Shown piece after piece: positions 8,890 to 17,129 of a stretch of DNA of 64,000 bases (positions within the stretch are counted from its first letter, which is position 1; every line of letters begins with the position of its first letter). This DNA is from Humibacter sp049446075. Lineage in GTDB: Bacteria; Actinomycetota; Actinomycetes; Actinomycetales; Microbacteriaceae. Made by a program: the position numbers and the translations under genes. The notes under the pieces are model-generated. The model saw only the letters and a program-made list of their open reading frames with translations, searched no databases and was not told the origin of the DNA. The stretch spans positions 1-64,000 of the forward strand of contig NZ_JBMSEB010000001.1 in NCBI RefSeq assembly GCF_049446075.1, in the 5' to 3' direction.

Positions 8890-9583
8890 CAACAGCACCC
8901 ACCAGGAGCTCGCGGACGAGCCGTACAGCGGACGGGTGACCGACTCGGAGGTCGTCTACCGCGGACGAGTGTGGGACGTTCGGCGCGACACCGTCGAATT
9001 GGGGCACTCCACAGTGGTGCGCGAATACGTCGACCACACCGGAGCCGTCGTTGTGCTGGCGCTCGACGACGAGGATCGGGCGCTGCTGATCAGGCAGTAC
9101 CGGCACCCGATCCGCTCGAAGGACTGGGAGCTGCCGGCCGGCCTGCTCGACATGGCCGGCGAGCCGCCGTTGGATGCTGCCAAACGCGAGCTGGCCGAAG
9201 AAGCAGACGTCGTCGCCGACGAGTGGAACGTGCTCGTCGACTTCGCCAGCACACCAGGCGGGAACAACGAGGTGATCCGGGTGTACCTGGCGAGGGGAGT
9301 GCACGCCGCGGACGAGGCGTTCGCGCGCGAGGAGGAAGAGGCGGACATCGAGGTGCGCTGGGTGCCCCTCGAGGAGATCGTGCGCGGGGTTCTGGAGCGT
9401 CGCCTCCGCAATGCCCCGCTGGCCATCGCGTCACTCGCCGCGCTGGCGGCGCGCGCCGAGGGGTACTCGACCCTCGGCGCGGCCGACCTGCCGCTCGAGC
9501 GGGGATCGTGGCTCAAGCGGCCGCTGGACGGGCGCGCGCACTCGGCACCGCAGTCGGTGGGTTCGGCGGAACCAGGCCGATGA
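8882..9583 (+). CDS. Nudix hydrolase, ADP-ribose pyrophosphatase type
   Basis: This 233-residue protein has an N-terminal beta-sheet dimerisation region (VVYRGRVWDVRRDTVELG) followed by a Nudix fold. The Nudix box reads GLLDMAGE, then AAKRELAEEADV (about residues 85-110). One extra residue between G and E is usual in actinobacterial ADP-ribose pyrophosphatases. The predicted reaction is ADP-ribose to AMP plus ribose 5-phosphate. The start overlaps pyrG by 8 bp (AAGAGG just upstream), and the stop overlaps the xerD ATG. The pyrG-Nudix-xerD order is a common actinobacterial arrangement. Confidence 0.9.
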   Translation: MPDNSTHQELADEPYSGRVTDSEVVYRGRVWDVRRDTVELGHSTVVREYVDHTGAVVVLALDDEDRALLIRQYRHPIRSKDWELPAGLLDMAGEPPLDAAKRELAEEADVVADEWNVLVDFASTPGGNNEVIRVYLARGVHAADEAFAREEEEADIEVRWVPLEEIVRGVLERRLRNAPLAIASLAALAARAEGYSTLGAADLPLERGSWLKRPLDGRAHSAPQSVGSAEPGR

Positions 9584-10497
9584 CGCCGGACGCCGCGGTC
9601 GAGGCGTACCTGCGGCACGTCGGCATCGAGCGCGGACTCTCCCGCAACACGGTCGCGGCGTACCGGCGCGATCTGCGCCAGTATTCCCAGTGGTTGCACG
9701 AGCGCGGCATCGCGGAGATGAGCGCGATCGGACCGCGCGACGTGGACGACTACGAACGCCACCTCGTCACTCGTGGCGAGGTGGACGCCGCGCTAGCGCT
9801 TGGGCCGGCATCCGTGGCCCGCATGCTCTCGACCGTGCGCGGGCTGCACCGCTTTCTGCTCGACGAAGGAGAGGTGCACGACGACGCGGCACGTGACGTG
9901 CGCCCGCCGAAGCTGCCCTCGCGCCTGCCGAAAGCGCTGAGCCTGGCCCAGGTCGAGTCATTGCTTGCAGCGACGGATGGCGACGACCCGGCCCGCTTGC
10001 GCGACAAGGCGTTGCTCGAGCTGCTCTACGCGACGGGCGCGCGCGTGTCGGAGGCGGTCGACCTGAACGTGGACGACGTGATCGAGCGCGACGTGATCCG
10101 TCTGACGGGAAAGGGAAGCAAGCAGCGCATCGTGCCGCTCGGCAGCTACGCCCGGGATGCCCTCGACGAGTACCTGGTGCGCGTACGGCCGGTCTTCTCG
10201 CGGCGCGGCTCGGCGACGCCGGCGCTGTTTCTCGGCGCTCGCGGAGCCCGGCTCAGCAGACAGAGCGCATGGCTCGTCATCAAAGCCGCGGCGGAGCGGG
10301 CCGGGCTGACGGCATCCGTTTCGCCGCACACGCTGCGCCACTCGTTCGCGACGCACCTGCTCGAAGGCGGCGCCGACGTGCGGGTGGTGCAGGAGCTGCT
10401 CGGCCACTCGTCGGTTGCGACCACCCAGATCTACACGCTCGTCACGGCGGACACGCTGCGCGACATGTACACGACGGCGCATCCGCGAGCGAGGTAG
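9580..10497 (+). CDS. xerD: Tyrosine recombinase XerD
   Basis: This 305-residue site-specific recombinase resolves chromosome dimers at dif with XerC. The N-terminal SAM-like core-binding domain (YLRHVGIERGLSRNTVAAYR) precedes the catalytic domain. That domain has Arg in LYATGARVSEAV (~155), the box II HTLRHSFATHLLEGGADVR (~250) and nucleophile Tyr in TTQIYTLVT (~285). The size and the position after the Nudix gene fit XerD rather than a phage integrase. ATG 9580 overlaps the upstream stop (ATGA). Confidence 0.93.
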   Translation: MTPDAAVEAYLRHVGIERGLSRNTVAAYRRDLRQYSQWLHERGIAEMSAIGPRDVDDYERHLVTRGEVDAALALGPASVARMLSTVRGLHRFLLDEGEVHDDAARDVRPPKLPSRLPKALSLAQVESLLAATDGDDPARLRDKALLELLYATGARVSEAVDLNVDDVIERDVIRLTGKGSKQRIVPLGSYARDALDEYLVRVRPVFSRRGSATPALFLGARGARLSRQSAWLVIKAAAERAGLTASVSPHTLRHSFATHLLEGGADVRVVQELLGHSSVATTQIYTLVTADTLRDMYTTAHPRAR

Positions 10498-10504
10498 GGC
10501 GGAC

Positions 10505-11524
10505 TCAGTCGACCTGTGTCGACTGGCGTTCGATGATCGTGAAATCGGACGTGAAGCTCTCCACGGCCGTGCGTTCAGTCGGCTCCCCGTCGAGGCGCTG
10601 CAGCAGGAACCGAACGGCGGAGCCGGCCATGGCTTCCAGATTCACCTTCACCGTGGTCAGCGTCGGCTCGTTGAAACGGGCCTCCTCGATGTCGTCGAAT
10701 CCGATGACCGCCACATCGTTCGGCACTCTCAGACCTGCGTCGCGCAGTGCCCGGATGGCGCCGAGCGCGAGCGCATCGTTGAACGCCACAACGCCGTCGA
10801 ACTCGATTCCGCGGTCGAGGGCATCCCTGATCGCGGCTGCCCCGTTCTCGCGTTGCCACAGGCCCGCGTCGATCTGCAGGCCGGGATCGGATGGCAACCC
10901 GGCCGCCGTCAGCGCCTCCCGGTAGCCGAGAAGCCTGAGGTGCGCGGGCCCGGCGGAATCACCCGTCCGCAGACCGAGTGCGAGGATGCGTCGCCTGCCA
11001 CGTGCCAGTAGATGGGCGGTGGCGGCCCGGGCGGCGGACTCGTTCGGCATCGTGACGAAGTCCGTGGCCCATCCGGCGATGGGTTCGCCGAGCAGTACTA
11101 CAGGCATCGTCACCGTCTCGGCCAGCTCGGTGTTGCCTGCGGTGAGTCCGAGGGCGCTGAAGAGGATGCCGTCGACGAGGCGTGCCCGTCTGCCGCGGAG
11201 CAGCTCCAGCTCGGCGCTCGGCCCGCCACCCGATTGCTCGAGAACAACGAGCAGTTCGTGTCGATCCGCGGCCTGGATGACGGCAGCGGCGAGCTCCGAG
11301 AAGAACGGGTTGCGGATGTCGGGAACGATCAGGCTGATGGCTCCCACCCGACCGGAGCGCAGGCCGCGCGCTGCGAGGTTGGGCCGGTATCCGAGCTCGT
11401 CGATGGCTGTGCGCACGCGGTCGGCCGTGTCTTCGCTGTACTTGCCTTGGCCGCGGACCACGTTGGAAACGGTTTTGATGGAGACCCCGGCCGCGCGCGC
11501 TACGTCGACAAGCGTCACCGTCAT
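10505..11524 (-). CDS. LacI family transcriptional repressor of the adjacent sugar operon
   Basis: This 339-residue regulator has an N-terminal LacI helix-turn-helix (TLVDVARAAGVSIKTVSNVV, residues ~3-22), a hinge helix region (NLAARGLRSGRVGAI) and a periplasmic-binding-protein-like effector domain (LIVPDIRNPFFSELAAAV; VIGFDDIEEARF). ATG 11524 has GGGGA upstream and is preferred to the longer upstream read. It is the last gene of the reverse sugar operon, 13 bp after the glycosidase. The palindrome at 16036-16051 is its likely operator. The inducer is unknown, probably a glycoside product. Confidence 0.92.
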   Translation of the reverse strand: MTVTLVDVARAAGVSIKTVSNVVRGQGKYSEDTADRVRTAIDELGYRPNLAARGLRSGRVGAISLIVPDIRNPFFSELAAAVIQAADRHELLVVLEQSGGGPSAELELLRGRRARLVDGILFSALGLTAGNTELAETVTMPVVLLGEPIAGWATDFVTMPNESAARAATAHLLARGRRRILALGLRTGDSAGPAHLRLLGYREALTAAGLPSDPGLQIDAGLWQRENGAAAIRDALDRGIEFDGVVAFNDALALGAIRALRDAGLRVPNDVAVIGFDDIEEARFNEPTLTTVKVNLEAMAGSAVRFLLQRLDGEPTERTAVESFTSDFTIIERQSTQVD

Positions 11525-11537
11525 GAGATCCCCATCG

Positions 11538-12827
11538 TCAAGGCTGCCAGTGTATTGGTGCATCGACGCGGGAGCCGGCATCCGCGTTCTCCCGAGCCAG
11601 ACCCCGGAAAACGGCCGCGACGGAGTTCTCGCGGCGCTCCAGTCCGCCTTCTGTCGCCACCAGATCGTAGAGACCCATCGTCAGTCGATGCGCCAGTGGA
11701 TTGGCCGTGCTGTGCCGCCAGGTCCACTCGATCATGTCGAACAAGGGCCACCAGGTGTATCCGACCACCGGGATGCCTTCGTCGCGGAGCGAGTTCACGG
11801 CATCCACCGAGTCGCGCAGCCAGCCGATCCTGCGTTGCTCGGATGCCGTGATGCACGTCTCGCTGAGAACCACAGGGTGGCCGTATCGCTCTGCGTATCC
11901 GACGAGCACCTCACGGAGTCCGGCGGTTCCGGCGTCACGGCTGGGACGCGGGTCAGCGAATCCGCCGCGATGGGTGATGCCTGCCTCGAACACCTCTGTT
12001 GAGTGCAGCGGGTAATAGTTGACGCCCATGACGTCGGGCGGAGCCGGGCGGGCCGCGATCCTGGCCAGCCGCTCCGCGTCGATGCCGGACGCGATAAGGC
12101 CGGCGTGCAGCGCGTGTCCTTCCAGGACGCGGCCATGCATGAGGTCCTCGAAGAGGTAGCGCTCTTCGAGCAGACGGGCCACGTGTGCCGCGTGTTCGGG
12201 TGCATCGACGTCGCCCGTGTATCTGAAGCCGGCGTCGACGTGCATGATGACAGCACGGGTGCCGACGGCCCCCCGGATGCCGTCCTGCGCCGATATCGAG
12301 GCCTCGGCAAGTGCGACCGCGATGAGGTTCAAGCCGTCCGTGCCCGTGAGGTAGGGCGGCCAGTACCCGTACTCGCCGGTGAACTGGGCATGGATCATGG
12401 GCTCGTTCACGGGTGTGTAGTCGGTGACGATGTCCGCATACCGCTCAGCCGTTCTCGCGGCGAACTCCGCGAACCGGCCGGGGAAGTCGCGGTTTGCGAA
12501 CTCGCCATCGAGCCACAGCGGCGTGCCGTAGTGCAGAAGGTCGACGACCGGGCGGATGCCGAGCTCGACCATCCTGTTCAGCACGCGGTCGGTCCACTCG
12601 AAGTCCCACCCGTCGGGCTCCGGGTTGACCCGGTGCCACGGCACACCCCAGCGGAGGAACTCCGCACCTACGCCTCGTGCGAGCTCGAGGTCCGAGCTCC
12701 AGCGCGAGTAGTGCTCGGTCAACTCGTATTCGTCGACCGCGCGCTCTCCCGGGCCGCTCTGCGGCACGAACGTGTCCTCGATGCCGAGCCCGAACCGCAG
12801 TCGGGCCGGCGTCCACCATGTGTTCAC
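11538..12827 (-). CDS. Family 1-type glycoside hydrolase (beta-glucosidase-like)
   Basis: This 429-residue cytosolic enzyme is a predicted retaining beta-glycosidase. The acid/base signature is in TPVNEPMIHAQF (NEP at ~145-147), preceded by LRWGVPWHRVNPEPDGWDFE and DLLHYGTPLWL, which correspond to GH1 barrel strands. The C-terminal nucleophile candidate is Glu in VVLSETCIT (~322), which differs from the usual TENG. YTWWPLFDMIEWTW corresponds to the GH1 tryptophan-rich aglycone region. GTG 12827 overlaps the permease stop (GTGA). It is somewhat shorter than typical GH1 enzymes (~450-480), so it belongs to a divergent subgroup. It probably cleaves an oligosaccharide imported by the linked ABC transporter. 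Confidence 0.82.
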   Translation of the reverse strand: MNTWWTPARLRFGLGIEDTFVPQSGPGERAVDEYELTEHYSRWSSDLELARGVGAEFLRWGVPWHRVNPEPDGWDFEWTDRVLNRMVELGIRPVVDLLHYGTPLWLDGEFANRDFPGRFAEFAARTAERYADIVTDYTPVNEPMIHAQFTGEYGYWPPYLTGTDGLNLIAVALAEASISAQDGIRGAVGTRAVIMHVDAGFRYTGDVDAPEHAAHVARLLEERYLFEDLMHGRVLEGHALHAGLIASGIDAERLARIAARPAPPDVMGVNYYPLHSTEVFEAGITHRGGFADPRPSRDAGTAGLREVLVGYAERYGHPVVLSETCITASEQRRIGWLRDSVDAVNSLRDEGIPVVGYTWWPLFDMIEWTWRHSTANPLAHRLTMGLYDLVATEGGLERRENSVAAVFRGLARENADAGSRVDAPIHWQP

Positions 12828-13702
12828 TTGAGTCCTGTCGACGCGACGCTGGTTACGAATCGGCGCTGCACGATCACGAACAGAATCGTGAGCGGAAGCA
12901 ACGCGATGAGAGAGCCGGCCATCATGACGCCGTACGGCACGATCCCGCTCGGCCCGGTGAGCAGGGTGAGCCCTGACGTGATCGTCGCCATGTCGGATTT
13001 CGTCGAGAAAACCAGCGGCCAGAGCAGGTCGTTCCAGTTGTTGACGAAGACGAAGACTCCGAGGGTGAGCAGGGCGGGAACGGCGTTGGGCAACACCACC
13101 GAGCGGTAGATGCGCCATTCCGAAGCGCCGTCGATCCTGGCCGCATTGTCGAGGTCTCGCGGCAGCGCGAGGAAGAACTGTCTGAGGAAGAAGATGCCGA
13201 AGGCATCCGCCGCCCGGGGCACGATCAGTGCTGCGAACGTATTGATCCAGCCCAGCTGCGCAACCAGCTGGTACAGCGGCACGAGCGTGGCCTGGAACGG
13301 GATCATGAGCGTCACCACGATGAGGATCAGAAGCAGTCGGTTTCCCGTGAAGTCGATTCTGGCCAGCGCGTACGCGGCGAGCGAGTCGAAGACCAACGCG
13401 CAGACCGTGACCCCTCCTGCGAAGCCGAAGCTGTTCAGGATCAAGCGTCCGAACGGCAGGTCGCGGAAGATCGTGTCGAAGTTGGCAAAGGTCCAGTGCG
13501 CGGGCACCAAGGTCGGCGGGAACCCGTTGACCTCCGACGTCGGCTTGAACGCGGTGAAGACCACCACGAGCACCGGGAGCAGAATCGCGAGCACACCGAG
13601 TGCGACGAGCAGTCCGACCAGCACCCGTGCGGCGATCGCCGCCGCCGAACGTTCGCGAGTCCTGATCGATGCGCGCACCCGGGCGCCTTCCACGGCGGTC
13701 AT
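12824..13702 (-). CDS. Carbohydrate ABC transporter permease (MalG type)
   Basis: This 292-residue inner-membrane protein has about six predicted membrane helices, the first at residues ~27-48. The EAA-loop motif reads ALPRDLDNAARIDGASEWRI, which contacts the ATPase. The C-terminal region (NNWNDLLWPLVF) is typical of MalG-like CUT1 permeases. It overlaps the partner permease by 4 bp and the glycosidase by 4 bp. No ATPase gene is present in the operon, so a shared MsiK-like ATPase encoded elsewhere is likely, as in many actinobacteria. Confidence 0.93.
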   Translation of the reverse strand: MTAVEGARVRASIRTRERSAAAIAARVLVGLLVALGVLAILLPVLVVVFTAFKPTSEVNGFPPTLVPAHWTFANFDTIFRDLPFGRLILNSFGFAGGVTVCALVFDSLAAYALARIDFTGNRLLLILIVVTLMIPFQATLVPLYQLVAQLGWINTFAALIVPRAADAFGIFFLRQFFLALPRDLDNAARIDGASEWRIYRSVVLPNAVPALLTLGVFVFVNNWNDLLWPLVFSTKSDMATITSGLTLLTGPSGIVPYGVMMAGSLIALLPLTILFVIVQRRFVTSVASTGLK

Positions 13703-14649
13703 GCGCCGAGGTCCTTCTCGCGGCGCGCTCCGAGCAGGAACTGCACGAGGCTCAAGACCAGGATGCCGATGAGCAGCACGAACGACAGCGCAGAGGCGAT
13801 CCCAAGGTCGAGCTTCTCGAATCCGAGCTGGTAGATCTGCGTGACCACGGTGTCGGTCGAGTGATACGGGCCACCCTGCGTCATCACGTAGATCTGGTCG
13901 AAGGCCTGCAGCGCCGCGATGAGCGCGAAGATCACGACGAAGGTCATCGTGTTGTTCAGCAGCGGCAACGTCACGCTGAAGAAGCGCCTGAACGGCCCGG
14001 CTCCGTCCACGCGAGCCGCCTCGTAGATGCTTTCCGGGATGTCTTGCAACCCAGCCAGGAAGATCACCATGTAGAACCCGAAGTTCTTCCAAACCGCTAC
14101 GAGCACGACGGCCGGCATCGCCAGAGTGGGCGAGTTCAGCACGTCGCCGATGTGGATGCCCACTCCCTGCAGCCAGTAGTTCAGCAACCCGATCTGCGGG
14201 TCGAGGAGGTACTCCCAGGCGAACGCGGCCACAGCAAGCGAGACGATGAACGGAAAGAACAACGCCGATCGGAAGAGCCCGCGGAAGGGAACCGCCTTCG
14301 AGTTCATGACGAGCGCGAGGAGGAGGGATACGACGATGACGGTTGGCACGAAGAGAACGGCGTAGAGCGCCGTGTTGCCGAATGCCCGCAGGAGCGCGGG
14401 ATCCGTGAAGATCTGAATGTAGTTGCCAAGACCCACGAAGCTCTCGGCACCGAAACCGCTCGATTCGAAGAACGACGTTCGGAGTGCCGCGATCATGGGT
14501 GCCACGACGAACACCCCGAGAATCGCACACGCGGGAAGGAGAAAGCAGAACGCCGCAACGATGCGACGGGCACGCGGCTGCAGGCTTCCACGCCCGCCGA
14601 GTTGCATCGGTGGCCGATACCGCCGCTGGTGCTGAGTGTCGATGATCAT
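13699..14649 (-). CDS. Carbohydrate ABC transporter permease (MalF type)
   Basis: This 316-residue membrane protein has about six predicted helices, with the first following a basic N-terminus (RARRIVAAFCFLLPACAILG). The EAA motif is in IPESIYEAARVDGAGPFRRF. The FDQIYVMTQGGP segment is a hallmark of CUT1 MalF/UgpA-like permeases. ATG 14649 is preceded by AAAGGG. It is downstream of the binding protein and separated from it by a strong hairpin, and it overlaps the second permease by 4 bp. Confidence 0.93.
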   Translation of the reverse strand: MIIDTQHQRRYRPPMQLGGRGSLQPRARRIVAAFCFLLPACAILGVFVVAPMIAALRTSFFESSGFGAESFVGLGNYIQIFTDPALLRAFGNTALYAVLFVPTVIVVSLLLALVMNSKAVPFRGLFRSALFFPFIVSLAVAAFAWEYLLDPQIGLLNYWLQGVGIHIGDVLNSPTLAMPAVVLVAVWKNFGFYMVIFLAGLQDIPESIYEAARVDGAGPFRRFFSVTLPLLNNTMTFVVIFALIAALQAFDQIYVMTQGGPYHSTDTVVTQIYQLGFEKLDLGIASALSFVLLIGILVLSLVQFLLGARREKDLGA

Positions 14650-14671
14650 CGCACCCTTTCGTAACGCTGAG

Positions 14672-14702
14672 GGCGGGCGGCCGCGCGAGGCAGCCGCCCG
14701 CC
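14672..14702 (-). repeat. Intercistronic hairpin between binding protein and permease genes
   Basis: A perfect 10-bp GC-only stem (GGCGGGCGGC with GCCGCCCGCC) and an 11-base loop sit just after the binding-protein stop and before the permease ribosome site. There is no T-run. Such hairpins usually stabilise the upstream message or partly attenuate readthrough, so the lipoprotein is made in excess over the permeases. That role is inferred here. Confidence 0.7.
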
Positions 14703-14707
14703 GTGGA

Positions 14708-15964
14708 TCACTTCGACAGTGCGGACTGCGCGGCGGTCTGCGCAGTCTTGAGCACGGATGCCGCGTCCTGACCTTCGGATACCGCGTGCTGTGTCGCGTC
14801 GTCGACCGCGGAGAGCACATCTGTGCTGTCAACTACTCCGGGAAGCAGCGGCTTCGCGAGGGACGACATCTTGGTCAGCGTGGCCACGACCTCGTTCGAC
14901 GAGACGGCCGAGGAGGGAATGTCGGTGCGCAGCGGCGGCCATCCGGAGCCGAGGGACCACTTCGTGTCGACCTCCTTGCTGTAGAAGTAGTCGAAGAACT
15001 TCTCCGCAGCCGCCTTCTGTGCGCTGTTCGCTTGGGCGGTGACACCCAACGAGACGCCGATCGCCGACGCGGCCTGCGTGACCGGACCTGCGGGCACAGG
15101 CGCCAATCCCCACGTGATGTGGTTGTCGCCTGCGACCGCGGGCATCCACGGTCCCGCGATCTCCATCGCGGCCTTGCCTGCTGAGAAGAGGTTGTCCGCC
15201 TGCACGCCGGTCAAACCCGCGGGCGAGATGTGGGAATTGCGCACCGCGTCGGCCCAATAGGAGAGCGTCTTCTCGTTCGCCGAGGAATCCACCTTGGCGG
15301 TCTTGCCGTCGGCGATGGTTCCGCCGTTCTCGAGGAAGAGCGTCTGCCAGACCCCGTTCGCGACCGTCTGGTGGTCGGGCAGGGCCAGCCCGTACTGGCT
15401 GGGGGTGGACGACCCGGCCGGGGTGACGGTGAGCTTCTTGGCGTCGGCGACCCACTCATCCCAGGTCGTCGGGAAGGACGTGATGCCTGCGGCATCGAAC
15501 ATCTTCTTGTTGTAGATGACCGAGAGCGGAACGAAGCCCGTCGGGACGCCGTACTTCTTGCCGTCGACCACTTCCATCGTGACGGCGTTCTTGTTCAGCG
15601 CCTTGGCGTTGGAACTCGACGAGTACCAGGAGCTCAGATCTTGCAGAGCTCCCTTGCCTGCGTACACCGGCAGGTCCTCGGCCGGCAACGCGACGAGCTG
15701 CGGACCGGACTTAGCTGTCAGGGCGGGCAGGAGCGAGCTCTCGATGACGGCCCACGTCTTGGTCGACTCCTGAACCGTCACCTGATGTTGCGACTTGTTG
15801 AAGTCGTCGATGATCTGATCGAGCTTCTTCCCGTCGTCGGCCGTGTAGCCGTGCCACATGGTGAGGGTTACGTGATCTCCGGAGGAGCCGGAGGAACCGG
15901 CGCATCCGGCCAGCATGGCCGCTGCCGCGCCGAACGCCGCAATAGCGGCGACTGCTCTCTTCAT
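14708..15964 (-). CDS. Sugar ABC transporter substrate-binding lipoprotein
   Basis: This 418-residue extracytoplasmic solute-binding protein (family 1) has a lipoprotein signal peptide: basic MKRA, a hydrophobic stretch, and lipobox LAGC with the modified Cys at about residue 22. The mature N-terminus reads VTLTMWHGYTADDGKKLDQII, typical of CUT1 binding proteins. It contains the usual MEIAGPWMPAVAG-type segment in the hinge region. ATG 15964 is chosen because it begins the signal peptide; AAAGG lies upstream at a long spacing. It is the first gene of the operon and is directly downstream of the LacI-type operator. Confidence 0.94.
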   Translation of the reverse strand: MKRAVAAIAAFGAAAAMLAGCAGSSGSSGDHVTLTMWHGYTADDGKKLDQIIDDFNKSQHQVTVQESTKTWAVIESSLLPALTAKSGPQLVALPAEDLPVYAGKGALQDLSSWYSSSSNAKALNKNAVTMEVVDGKKYGVPTGFVPLSVIYNKKMFDAAGITSFPTTWDEWVADAKKLTVTPAGSSTPSQYGLALPDHQTVANGVWQTLFLENGGTIADGKTAKVDSSANEKTLSYWADAVRNSHISPAGLTGVQADNLFSAGKAAMEIAGPWMPAVAGDNHITWGLAPVPAGPVTQAASAIGVSLGVTAQANSAQKAAAEKFFDYFYSKEVDTKWSLGSGWPPLRTDIPSSAVSSNEVVATLTKMSSLAKPLLPGVVDSTDVLSAVDDATQHAVSEGQDAASVLKTAQTAAQSALSK

Positions 15965-16035
15965 TGAAAACCAGTGCCTTTCAGCCGGGCGACGCCTTGT
16001 CGCCGGCGGGTGGGGGTGAGCGTTTTGGGGGAATG

Positions 16036-16051
16036 GGTACAACGTTGTACC
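16036..16051. promoter_or_regulatory. LacI-family operator upstream of the sugar operon
   Basis: GGTACAACGTTGTACC is a perfect 16-bp palindrome with the central CG typical of LacI-family sites. It lies 72 bp before the binding-protein start. A TTGACA hexamer on the reverse strand (16093-16088) could be the -35 of the repressed promoter; no equally good -10 was found. The regulator encoded at the end of the operon is the obvious candidate to bind here. Confidence 0.8.
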
Positions 16052-16232
16052 ACGTTGCGGAATTAGTGTCACCCCGACGACGGGCATTGTCAAGTGCCCG
16101 ACGCGGCCAAGTAGGAGGATGCTTGGGCTGTCCTGCGCACTCGCACGTCACGACGGCGTTCCTGACCGTTCACCATGCAGATGCTCGATAGACTCGGACC
16201 CGAATCCACAGCACGAATCGAGCGGAGGAGCC

Positions 16233-17129
16233 GTGGCGCGTATTCCAGCCGACGAGCAGGAGCTGCCGGGTCTGGCCGGTGCTGCCGTCGAACAGCTGGG
16301 GCCCACAGGGCGTCCGCTGCGCCAGTTCCCGACACCGCCAGAGCTCACGTCGCACGGCCCGGCCAGGGTCATCGCCCTGTGCAACCAGAAGGGCGGGGTC
16401 GGCAAGACCACCTCGAGCATCAACGTCGGTGCTGCCCTGGCCGATTACGGGCGCAAGGTGCTGGCCATCGACTTCGATCCGCAGGGCGCGCTGTCGGCAG
16501 GGCTCGGTGTTCCGACGCACGAGGCAGTGACCATCTACGACCTGCTGCTGTCGAACGCTCATGAGCCGGCCGAGGCCATCCAGCACACCGCCACGCCAGG
16601 CCTCGACGTCATCCCCGCCAACATCGACCTCTCCGCCGCGGAAGTGCACCTCGTGAACGAGGTCGCCAGAGAACAGGCGCTCGCCCGGGTGCTGCGCAAG
16701 GTGGCGGGAGACTACGACGTCGTGCTCATCGACTGCCAGCCCTCGCTGGGCATCCTGACGGTGAACGCGCTCACGGCGAGCCACGGCGTGCTCATTCCGC
16801 TGGAGTGCGAGTACTTCGCGCTGCGCGGCGTTGCGCTTCTCATCGAGACGATCGACAAGGTGCGTGAGCGCCTGAACCCGGCGCTCGAGCTCGACGGCAT
16901 CCTGGCCACGATGTACGACGCACGCACGCTGCACTCGCGCGAGGTGCTCGAACGGGTGGTCGACGCATTCGGCGACAAGGTGCTCGAGACGGTCATCACG
17001 CGTACCGTGAAGTTCCCAGACGCGACGGTCGCCGCAACTCCGATCACCCAGTTCGCGCCCGAGCACCAGGCGGCCGAGGCATACCGTCAGCTGGCGCGGG
17101 AACTGGTTTTCCGTGGCGCTGCCGCCTGA
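16233..17129 (+). CDS. ParA family chromosome-partitioning-type ATPase
   Basis: This 298-residue ATPase has the deviant Walker A KGGVGKTT at ~53-60, LAIDFDPQGALS (A' motif) and VLIDCQPSLGILTVNAL (Walker B region). The ~45-residue N-terminal extension is Pro/Leu-rich. GTG 16233 has a strong GGAGGAG site two bases away. No ParB gene follows; instead scpA overlaps by 17 bp. This ParA-ScpA-ScpB arrangement is common in actinobacteria and is distinct from the origin-proximal parAB locus. A role in organising chromosome segregation with condensin is plausible but not shown by sequence. Confidence 0.92.
   Translation: MARIPADEQELPGLAGAAVEQLGPTGRPLRQFPTPPELTSHGPARVIALCNQKGGVGKTTSSINVGAALADYGRKVLAIDFDPQGALSAGLGVPTHEAVTIYDLLLSNAHEPAEAIQHTATPGLDVIPANIDLSAAEVHLVNEVAREQALARVLRKVAGDYDVVLIDCQPSLGILTVNALTASHGVLIPLECEYFALRGVALLIETIDKVRERLNPALELDGILATMYDARTLHSREVLERVVDAFGDKVLETVITRTVKFPDATVAATPITQFAPEHQAAEAYRQLARELVFRGAAA

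Noticed and set aside
9580..10497. Phage-type integrase marking a genomic island, with tRNA-Pro at 25705 as attachment site
   Set aside because: The recombinase has XerD size and context (pyrG-Nudix-xerD), and no direct repeat of the tRNA 3' end was seen in the window.
12003..13109. 368-residue forward frame inside the sugar operon
   Set aside because: Shadow of the reverse GH1-like and permease genes, without motifs or a start signal.
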